DNA of 5,091 nucleotides from positions 1 to 5,091 of the forward strand of contig CATZYB010000169.1 of assembly GCA_958426095.1 (NCBI GenBank), in the 5' to 3' direction. How positions within the stretch are numbered: the first letter of the stretch is position 1; every line of letters begins with the position of its first letter. This document shows positions 1 through 4,422 of this stretch, piece after piece. Position numbers and translations under genes: made by a program. The notes under the pieces were generated by a model, which saw only the letters and a program-made list of their open reading frames with translations, was not told the DNA's origin and did not search any database. This stretch comes from an uncultured Lachnospiraceae bacterium (GTDB lineage: Bacteria > Bacillota > Clostridia > Lachnospirales > Lachnospiraceae).

Positions 1-8
1 CCAAGCAT

Positions 9-998
9 TTATTTCGCCTTTAAAAGATTCCGTATATAAGCTCTGCTGTAATTTCTGCAGACCGGACAGCCACATCCTTCTTCTATCGGACGATCGTCCA
101 ATTCATATTTTGCATTGAACAGATTCAGTTTTCCATGATTCGTGTAAACATGGCCATGCCGTCCGTTTCTTGACGGATAAACACAGTCAAAGAAATCAAC
201 TCCCCGGTCGACAGCCTCCAAAATATTGGCAGGTGTGCCGACGCCCATCAAATACGTCGGTTTCTTCTGAGGCAGATAAGGTACGGTCTCTTCAATGATA
301 TGATACATTTCTTCATGCGTCTCGCCGACGGCCAGACCGCCGATAGCATAACCGTCCAGGTCCAATTCAGAAATGGCTTTGGCATGCTCAATACGAATAT
401 CTGCAAAAATTCCGCCCTGATTAATGCCAAATAACATCTGATCTGGATTGATCGTGTCTGGCAGGCCGTTTAGCCGCTTCATCTCCGCTTTACACCGATG
501 GAGCCACCGTGTCGTCCGATCCACTGAATTCTGTATATATTCTCTGTCAGCCAGAGCAGGCGCACACTCGTCAAAGGCCATGGCAATGGTGGACGCCAGG
601 TTTGACTGGATCTGCATACTTTCCTCCGGTCCCATAAAAATCTTATGGCCGTCAATATGAGAATTAAAATAAACGCCCTCTTCTTTGATTTTTCTCAAAC
701 TTGTCAGAGAAAATACCTGAAAGCCGCCCGAATCGGTCAAAATCGGCTTGTCCCAGTTCATAAACCTATGAAGACCGCCCAGTTTTTTAACAACCTGATC
801 TCCCGGACGCAAATGCAGATGATAGGTATTTGACAGTTCTACCTGAGTCTTAATCTGCTGTAAATCTGTCGTCGCCACTGCGCCTTTGATCGCTGCGGCT
901 GTTCCCACATTCATAAATACCGGCGTCTGGATCGTGCCGTGAACTGTGGTAAACTCACCCCGCTTGGCTCTTCCATCCGTTGTCAACAATTTATACAT
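9..998 (-). CDS. tgt: Queuine/preQ1 tRNA-guanine transglycosylase, C-terminally truncated by an in-frame stop
   Basis: Bacterial Tgt exchanges guanine-34 of GUN-anticodon tRNAs for preQ1 in queuosine synthesis, in the cytoplasm. The core is well conserved: TDSGGFQVFSL with the general acid/base Asp89, FDEC with Asp143, GINQGG near 191-196, GGLAVGE near 220-226, and DCVYPSRNGRHG with the nucleophile Asp271. Zinc ligands Cys309, Cys311 and Cys314 (CGCPVC) are present. The ATG at 996-998 has a good ribosome site (AGGGGGA, 1003-1009) and an upstream promoter. The protein is 329 residues, whereas the family is usually about 370-390. It ends in RNLLKAK followed by TAA (9-11). The frame then continues Met-Leu-Gly to the window edge, matching the usual KAKEMLG continuation with Glu replaced by a stop. 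The fourth zinc ligand, a His about 26 residues after the last Cys, would lie beyond this stop. It may be a pseudogene, a sequencing error or a real truncation. The identification itself is secure. Confidence 0.95.
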   Translation of the reverse strand: MYKLLTTDGRAKRGEFTTVHGTIQTPVFMNVGTAAAIKGAVATTDLQQIKTQVELSNTYHLHLRPGDQVVKKLGGLHRFMNWDKPILTDSGGFQVFSLTSLRKIKEEGVYFNSHIDGHKIFMGPEESMQIQSNLASTIAMAFDECAPALADREYIQNSVDRTTRWLHRCKAEMKRLNGLPDTINPDQMLFGINQGGIFADIRIEHAKAISELDLDGYAIGGLAVGETHEEMYHIIEETVPYLPQKKPTYLMGVGTPANILEAVDRGVDFFDCVYPSRNGRHGHVYTNHGKLNLFNAKYELDDRPIEEGCGCPVCRNYSRAYIRNLLKAK

Positions 999-1002
999 AA
1001 AG

Positions 1003-1010
1003 TCCCCCTT
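1003..1010 (-). promoter_or_regulatory. Ribosome binding site of tgt
   Basis: The minus strand reads AAGGGGGA, five bases before the ATG at 996-998. It resembles AAGGAGGA with one mismatch and fixes the tgt start at that ATG. Confidence 0.7.
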
Positions 1011-1046
1011 ATCTGCTGAACTTCCAAATTTTAGGATAACACTACT

Positions 1047-1075
1047 AGTATACCTTTAACCGGATTTTTTCGCAA
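1047..1075 (-). promoter_or_regulatory. Sigma-A-type promoter of tgt
   Basis: On the minus strand, TTGCGA (1070-1075) and TATACT (1047-1052) are separated by exactly 17 bases, each close to the vegetative consensus. Transcription would start near 1040, giving a leader of about 40 bases before the tgt ATG. Its presence suggests tgt can be transcribed independently of the HPr-like gene upstream. Confidence 0.7.
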
Positions 1076-1188
1076 CAGGCAATTTTCGTTTTTTTCCTAA
1101 AGGCATGGAAAAAGAGCCGCCCTGCCGATAAATTTTCAACAAAACAGCCCCATTTCCTCATAAATATTCTGTTTAAGTCTCATATACT

Positions 1189-1289
1189 CAAGTCCGCTTC
1201 GCAAGTCTGTCATTCAAGTCCGTAATCAAGTCCGCTTCGCAAGTCCGTTATTCAAGTCCGTAATTATGTCCGCTTCGCAGGTCAGTTAT
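1189..1289. repeat. Nested tandem repeat, 38 bp units built from 12-13 bp subunits
   Basis: Two full 38 bp units (1189-1226 and 1227-1264) differ at only two positions, and a diverged 25 bp partial third unit follows (1265-1289). Within each unit the heptamer CAAGTCC or a close variant recurs. Its starts are 1189, 1202, 1215, 1227, 1240, 1253, 1265 (TATGTCC) and 1278 (CAGGTCA), so steps are 13, 13, 12, 13, 13, 12, 13. The three subunits of each unit have different tails (GCTTCG, then GTYATT, then GTAAT), giving the order ABCABCAB. A further weak heptamer (TAAGTCT) lies at 1174-1180. The array is outside any coding frame and follows the 3' end of the HPr-like gene. Function unknown: it could be a protein-binding array, a transcribed 3' structure, or a replication-slippage product. 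Confidence 0.9.
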
Positions 1290-1308
1290 ATCTAAATAAT
1301 TTTAGATA
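1289..1308 (-). terminator. AT-rich perfect hairpin over the HPr-like stop codon
   Basis: TATCTAAA (1289-1296) and TTTAGATA (1301-1308) are exact inverse complements with a 4-base loop. The hairpin covers the TAA stop at 1302-1304. No T-run follows on the minus strand and the stem is nearly all A-T, so it is not a classical intrinsic terminator. It may be a weak terminator, a 3'-end stabiliser or a protein site. The inverted repeat is certain; the terminator role is doubtful. Confidence 0.35.
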
Positions 1309-1523
1309 GCATACTTTTCAAGCACTTCATTTAAGTCAGCATTTTCACCGTCAAAATGAACGGTAATTGGATGTCTTGGATCCAGGCTGAGAATACCTAA
1401 AACCGATTTTGCATCCAGAGCAATCCGATTGTAGTATACATCAATATCAAAATCACACTTTACAGCAGCACGAACGAATTCTTTTGCTCCGTCAATGTCC
1501 TGTAATCGAATCTGAGTCTTCAT
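1302..1523 (-). CDS. HPr-like protein without the phosphoacceptor histidine
   Basis: This 73-residue cytoplasmic protein resembles the HPr (PtsH) fold of the sugar phosphotransferase system in length and layout. The clearest match is AKSVLGILSLD (residues 38-48), which parallels the LKSIMGVMSLG region around regulatory Ser46 of Gram-positive HPr; the equivalent serine would be Ser40. True HPr carries His15 in a GxHARPA motif. Counting back the same distance places Asp9 there, within LQDIDGAKEF, and no His occurs before residue 51. It therefore cannot act as a normal EI-to-EIIA phosphocarrier. Bacillus Crh is a known precedent for an HPr homologue that lost His15 and works in catabolite regulation; a similar role here is inference. 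The ATG at 1521-1523 has an excellent ribosome site (GGAGGT, 1531-1536, 7-base spacing). It is transcribed alone, divergently from aroC. Confidence 0.8.
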   Translation of the reverse strand: MKTQIRLQDIDGAKEFVRAAVKCDFDIDVYYNRIALDAKSVLGILSLDPRHPITVHFDGENADLNEVLEKYAI

Positions 1524-1530
1524 AAATTAC

Positions 1531-1536
1531 ACCTCC
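1531..1536 (-). promoter_or_regulatory. Ribosome binding site of the HPr-like gene
   Basis: The minus strand reads GGAGGT, seven bases before the ATG at 1521-1523. This strong site supports the short gene as real. Confidence 0.8.
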
Positions 1537-1579
1537 AAACGAAATAACTCTTACGGCATCACCGAGTTACGTTTTAATT

Positions 1580-1608
1580 GTTTTACCACGAAATCCATAA
1601 TTTGTCAA
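1580..1608 (-). promoter_or_regulatory. Putative promoter of the HPr-like gene
   Basis: On the minus strand a perfect TTGACA (1603-1608) lies 17 bases from TAAAAC (1580-1585), which is preceded by TGG. The -35 is consensus and the -10 is weak. The leader would be about 50 bases. It contains a small inverted repeat (TAACTC at 1545-1550, GAGTTA at 1564-1569) of uncertain meaning. Confidence 0.55.
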
Positions 1609-1749
1609 AACGGACTTTTTCTGGATATATTACCCATTTTTTAGGCAGAAAGTTAGAATCCCAGCGTTCTTATAGGCAATATTTTTAGATGAATAATCAT
1701 ACACGTTGTACTTTTTTTTATAACACCGCACGAATATCACAATATTTAT

Positions 1750-1778
1750 TTGCATACTGACCATAAATTCGTTATAAT
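1750..1778 (+). promoter_or_regulatory. aroC: Sigma-A-type promoter of aroC
   Basis: TTGCAT (1750-1755) and a perfect TATAAT (1773-1778) are separated by 17 bases. Transcription would begin near 1785, leaving a leader of only about 28 bases. That is too short for a T-box or other attenuator, so regulation by leader RNA is unlikely. Confidence 0.8.
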
Positions 1779-1795
1779 GATACATAAATAAATTT

Positions 1796-1802
1796 AGAGG
1801 TG
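1796..1802 (+). promoter_or_regulatory. aroC: Ribosome binding site of aroC
   Basis: AGAGGTG lies ten bases before the ATG at 1813-1815. The spacing is slightly long, but no closer start matches the conserved chorismate synthase N-terminus. Confidence 0.65.
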
Positions 1803-1812
1803 AAAAAATATT

Positions 1813-2916
1813 ATGTTTGGTTCCAGTATTGGAAATATATTTAAAATAACAACCTGGGGTGAATCCCACGGAAAAGCCGTTGGTGTCGTTGTGGATGGCT
1901 GCCCGGCCGGTCTTCCTCTCTCAGAAGAAGATATTCAGATTTTCTTAAACCGGAGAAAGCCCGGACAATCCCCTTATGCCACACCAAGAAATGAAGCAGA
2001 CGAAGTGGAAATCCTTTCCGGTACCTTTGAAGGTAAAACAACCGGAACCCCGATTTCCATGCTCGTATGGAATAAATCGGCCCGTTCCTCCGATTATTCA
2101 GAAATTGCCAAATACTATCGGCCGGGCCATGCCGATTATACATTTGATCAAAAATACGGTTTCCGCGATTACCGCGGCGGCGGCCGTTCCTCCGCCCGCG
2201 AAACCATTGCCAGAGTAGCCGCCGGAGCTATTGCTTCAAAATTTTTAGGCGCCCTTGGCATAAAGCTCCAGGCCTATACCCGCAGCATTGGCCCTATCCT
2301 CATCAATGAATCCGTCAGGGATTTCTCTCAGATTTATAAAAATCCACTGAATATGCCGGATGCTGAGGCTGCCGCCAAAGCGGAAGCATTACTTAAAGAA
2401 ATGATGGCTGCGAAGGATTCCATCGGCGGCACCATCGATTGCGAAATCACCGGGTTGCCAGCCGGCTTGGGTGAGCCGGTTTTTGAAAAACTGGACGCCA
2501 ATTTCGCCAAGGCAATGATGTCCATCGGCGCAGTTAAAGGCGTAGAGATTGGTGATGGTTTTCTCGCTGCTTTTGCTTATGGTTCGCAAAACAATGACGC
2601 TTTTTATATGGAAGACGGCCATGTGTCAAAGAAAACCAATCATTCCGGCGGAACCCTCGGCGGTATGAGCGACGGTTCGCCAATTCACATCCGTGTGGCC
2701 ATTAAACCGACGCCTTCCATTTTCCAGACACAGGAGACCGTCAATAACCGGGGTGATGATATCCAGATTCAGATCAAAGGCCGCCATGACCCGGTAGTAG
2801 TTCCCCGGGCCGTCGTTGTTGTCGAATCCATGGCCGCCATTACAGTCATGGACGCATTGCTGGCTAACATGACGTCCCGTATGGACCGCATCCTAAAATT
2901 TTACGAAACACTTTAA
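1813..2916 (+). CDS. aroC: Chorismate synthase
   Basis: Catalyses the anti-1,4 elimination of phosphate from 5-enolpyruvylshikimate-3-phosphate to chorismate, the last common step to the aromatic amino acids, folate and quinones. It is a cytoplasmic homotetramer needing reduced FMN. All family signatures are present: GESHG with His19, RPGHADYT with His106 (the two conserved histidines), DYRGGGRSSARET (119-131), SIGAVKGVEIGDGF (237-250), GGTLGGMSDGSPI (279-291) and GRHDPVVVPRAV with Asp326 (323-334). At 367 residues it is full length for the family. The N-terminal FGSSIGNIFKITTWGESHG is the conserved start, which fixes the ATG. It has its own promoter and a hairpin after the stop, so it appears monocistronic; no other shikimate-pathway gene is in view. 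Nothing in it looks damaged. Confidence 0.98.
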   Translation: MFGSSIGNIFKITTWGESHGKAVGVVVDGCPAGLPLSEEDIQIFLNRRKPGQSPYATPRNEADEVEILSGTFEGKTTGTPISMLVWNKSARSSDYSEIAKYYRPGHADYTFDQKYGFRDYRGGGRSSARETIARVAAGAIASKFLGALGIKLQAYTRSIGPILINESVRDFSQIYKNPLNMPDAEAAAKAEALLKEMMAAKDSIGGTIDCEITGLPAGLGEPVFEKLDANFAKAMMSIGAVKGVEIGDGFLAAFAYGSQNNDAFYMEDGHVSKKTNHSGGTLGGMSDGSPIHIRVAIKPTPSIFQTQETVNNRGDDIQIQIKGRHDPVVVPRAVVVVESMAAITVMDALLANMTSRMDRILKFYETL

Positions 2917-2927
2917 TATTTAACATA

Positions 2928-2952
2928 AGAAACGCGCCGACGGCGCGTTTCT
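2928..2952. terminator. Strong GC hairpin between convergent genes, likely bidirectional terminator
   Basis: An 11 bp perfect stem pairs AGAAACGCGCC (2928-2938) with GGCGCGTTTCT (2942-2952) around a 3-base loop. It begins 11 bases after the aroC stop and lies 17 bases beyond the carboxypeptidase stop on the other strand, as expected for a shared terminator. The T-tract is poor on both sides (GTTTCTCATCATGTTTT on plus, TTATGTTAAATATT on minus), so termination efficiency is uncertain. Confidence 0.7.
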
Positions 2953-2969
2953 CATCATGTTTTGAGCTA

Positions 2970-3677
2970 TTACTTCTGTTCCAGATATTCCTCCAGACAT
3001 ACTCCCAAATCCCGGATGGCTGCGGCATCTTCCCGGCCCACATATCGATAATGCCATGGCTCATAACTGATTCCGGTAATATCCTCTTTATCCTTTGGAT
3101 ACCGGAGAATAAAACCATACTCATAACAATGCGCCATCAGCCACTGCTGGGTCGGCGTATCCTCCTGTGCCTCTTCAAGCCTTTGATTTTCCTCAGACAC
3201 GATATCCAATGCAAGTCCAAGTTCATGCTCACTGGTGCCCGGTACGGCCACCCACTCGGCGGCCTGAACCCTTGCTTCACTTTCAGAATAACCTTTCTCT
3301 ACATAGTCTGCAATCTCTTCTTCAAAAAGCTGTTCCTGGGTTTCATGACTCCGCCAGGACGAGCATATATAAGGATCCAGCCCTTCTGCTCTGGCATCGT
3401 CCATCATTTGCTGTAAATCCTCATAAGCCCTGCTGTCAATATTCTGCCCATTTCTCAACTCGACCAGTTCATATTCCCAATCCGATGGCATCGGATGATC
3501 CGCATTGACCAGCGTCAAAATCCCCTCTGATATCTTTCCGGGGCCCGCCGCAACTTCCGCAGCAATATTTTTGTCCCCTGAGAATTGACCGGAAGCATAG
3601 ACGCTTCCGAGGGTAAAGGCTCCCATGATAACAACCAAAAGAAACAGTACACATTTTATCCGTTTTTTTCTTCTCAT
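2970..3677 (-). CDS. Exported VanY-type D-alanyl-D-alanine carboxypeptidase (M15B)
   Basis: Zinc peptidases of this family remove the terminal D-Ala from peptidoglycan stem peptides outside the membrane. From the ATG at 3675-3677 the protein is 235 residues. Residues 1-28 form a signal peptide: basic MRRKKRIK, hydrophobic CVLFLLVVIMGAFTLGSV, then VYA with cleavage expected after Ala28. The domain follows with LVNADHPMP (about 56-64), the SSWRS substrate-binding motif with Arg109, SEHELGLALDI with zinc ligands His151 and Asp158, and EPWHYRYVG with catalytic Glu206 and zinc ligand His209. All catalytic residues are intact. The frame could open earlier at a TTG (3732-3734), but that would put extra residues before the signal peptide and lacks a ribosome site. 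Two unpaired-looking Cys remain in the mature part. It lies last in a leftward series after a sensor kinase and an unknown exported protein. No vanHAX genes are present, so glycopeptide resistance is not implied. Confidence 0.92.
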   Translation of the reverse strand: MRRKKRIKCVLFLLVVIMGAFTLGSVYASGQFSGDKNIAAEVAAGPGKISEGILTLVNADHPMPSDWEYELVELRNGQNIDSRAYEDLQQMMDDARAEGLDPYICSSWRSHETQEQLFEEEIADYVEKGYSESEARVQAAEWVAVPGTSEHELGLALDIVSEENQRLEEAQEDTPTQQWLMAHCYEYGFILRYPKDKEDITGISYEPWHYRYVGREDAAAIRDLGVCLEEYLEQK

Positions 3678-3680
3678 TTT

Positions 3681-3686
3681 CTCACC
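3681..3686 (-). promoter_or_regulatory. Ribosome binding site of the carboxypeptidase
   Basis: The minus strand reads GGTGAG, three bases before the ATG at 3675-3677. It is a moderate, closely spaced site. Its first three bases fall within the 3' arm of the leader hairpin at 3684-3710. It favours the ATG at 3677 over the upstream TTG. Confidence 0.55.
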
Positions 3687-3710
3687 GTCTTTCTTAATAA
3701 TAAAGACAGT
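3684..3710 (-). promoter_or_regulatory. Leader hairpin overlapping the carboxypeptidase ribosome site
   Basis: In the transcript ACUGUCUUU (3710-3702) can pair with AAAGACGGU (3692-3684), a 9 bp stem with one G-U pair and a 9-base loop. The 3' arm includes the GGU that begins the GGUGAG ribosome site. The stem could reduce initiation when folded. It is A-U rich and its stability has not been calculated. Confidence 0.4.
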
Positions 3711-3712
3711 GT

Positions 3713-3741
3713 AAAATAAGAAACCATAAAACAAGCGTCAA
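3713..3741 (-). promoter_or_regulatory. Possible internal promoter for the carboxypeptidase
   Basis: On the minus strand TTGACG (3736-3741) and TATTTT (3713-3718) lie 17 bases apart in the 82-base gap after the unknown exported gene. The -35 is near consensus and the -10 matches four of six positions. If used, the carboxypeptidase can be expressed apart from the kinase operon. Confidence 0.4.
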
Positions 3742-3759
3742 AATCCCTTCAAAATTGCA

Positions 3760-4422
3760 TCATTTTAAACCAATATACATCGGCGCATCGGAACAATTAT
3801 AATAATAATCAAATTCCTCCTCAGATAATCCGGTATACTCCTTAAAATTTCGAATCAGATCATCCAATTCCACCAAATCTGAATCTTCTGACACGCTATA
3901 CGTATCCCAGTACAGATTATACTCATAAATTTGAAAGGTTTCCACATCGATCAATACGTCTGCCATCATTGAAGAAAATTGAAAGCTCATCCATATCACG
4001 GACACCGACTGGCTCATATCATCCAAATTCACATAATTCAACGGTGATTCGCTAATAAGCTCACAATCCGATGTATCAAATACAAAAATGGCATTCTTTT
4101 CCATAAGTTTCTCCAATTCCGAACAGGCTCTTTCTTTCAGAATATTGTCATTTTCTATTCCTGCACCGGAAATAATACCGTCCGCCACTGCAACACCAAA
4201 GCCTCCAGACCGTCCATTGATAATGAGATCCAGCTTTTCAGAAACGGACAAATCTTTTTTTGAACTTTCAATCAATACATTCTCCGGAATCTCTTCCGTG
4301 ACTACCCGGTCCAGCAGCGTTTTTTCCTTAATTTCAGCAAAGACAGGCGGCATCGTCACCAAAAAAATCAATATCAAAACCGCTGTAAAAACCGGAGCTG
4401 TTTTCCTAAACCGCGCCATCAT
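3760..4422 (-). CDS. Exported protein of unknown function, coupled to a sensor kinase
   Basis: I do not recognise a named family. The 220-residue product opens with a signal peptide or membrane anchor: MMARFRK, a hydrophobic stretch at about 10-28 (PVFTAVLILIFLVTMPPVF), and an AxA-like VFA site with cleavage likely after Ala29. The rest is hydrophilic and acidic with no further membrane span. A short LSVSEKLDLIING segment (58-70) is followed by a charged helix-like ERACSELEKLMEKN (97-110), a central mixed region, and an acidic tail with LDDLIRNFKEYTGLSEEEFDYYY (186-208). Cys100, Cys120 and Cys210 are the only cysteines. Two tandem ATGs (4420-4422 and 4417-4419) follow a strong GGAGGTG site (4427-4433), four or seven bases away. 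The start overlaps the kinase 3' end by 17 bases, implying translational coupling. From memory, clostridial kinase operons sometimes encode small exported proteins of this layout, so an extracytoplasmic accessory to signalling is a guess. Confidence 0.8.
   Translation of the reverse strand: MMARFRKTAPVFTAVLILIFLVTMPPVFAEIKEKTLLDRVVTEEIPENVLIESSKKDLSVSEKLDLIINGRSGGFGVAVADGIISGAGIENDNILKERACSELEKLMEKNAIFVFDTSDCELISESPLNYVNLDDMSQSVSVIWMSFQFSSMMADVLIDVETFQIYEYNLYWDTYSVSEDSDLVELDDLIRNFKEYTGLSEEEFDYYYNCSDAPMYIGLK

Larger units (their letters stand above)
999..1301. other. Noncoding gap between tgt and the HPr-like gene
   Basis: About 300 bases without a convincing gene. It holds the tgt ribosome site and promoter on the left and the nested tandem repeat at 1189-1289 on the right, touching the hairpin at the HPr-like stop codon. 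The middle (about 1080-1188) shows no stem-loop, ribosome site or coding pattern that I can support. Confidence 0.7.
1524..1812. other. Divergent promoter region between the HPr-like gene and aroC
   Basis: This 289-base A+T-rich gap separates two genes read outward. It holds a leftward promoter at 1580-1608 and a rightward promoter at 1750-1778. The central part (about 1610-1748) shows no coding pattern, riboswitch or strong palindrome; its T-run at 1712-1719 has no stem next to it. Confidence 0.7.

Noticed and set aside
1045..1161. A 38-codon minus-strand frame (MRKWGC...) between the repeat and tgt
   Set aside because: No ribosome site precedes its ATG, its stop falls in the -10 box of the tgt promoter, and the product matches nothing I know. 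Probably chance.
1189..1289. CRISPR array as an explanation for the repeats
   Set aside because: The recurring heptamer is separated by only 5-6 bases, the tails between copies themselves recur, and no cas gene is near. There are no spacers.
1545..1569. Inverted repeat TAACTC/GAGTTA in the HPr-like leader as a regulatory hairpin
   Set aside because: Only six mostly A-T pairs with a 13-base loop; too weak to claim from one sequence.
1712..1719. T-run in the divergent intergenic region as a terminator
   Set aside because: No stem-loop lies directly before it on either strand and no gene ends there.
1785..1812. T-box or other amino-acid attenuator ahead of aroC
   Set aside because: The predicted leader is about 28 bases, too short for such elements.
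1630..1869. A 79-codon minus-strand frame across the aroC promoter and start
   Set aside because: It overlaps the conserved aroC N-terminus antisense, spans the promoter and has low-complexity A+T-driven composition and no ribosome site.
1841..2622. Several antisense and alternate-frame ORFs inside aroC
   Set aside because: They are shadows of a well-conserved, full-length coding frame and have no start signals of their own.
3732..3734. TTG as start of the carboxypeptidase
   Set aside because: It would add 19 residues before a typical basic signal-peptide start, has no ribosome site at proper distance, and would lie at the possible -35/-10 region.
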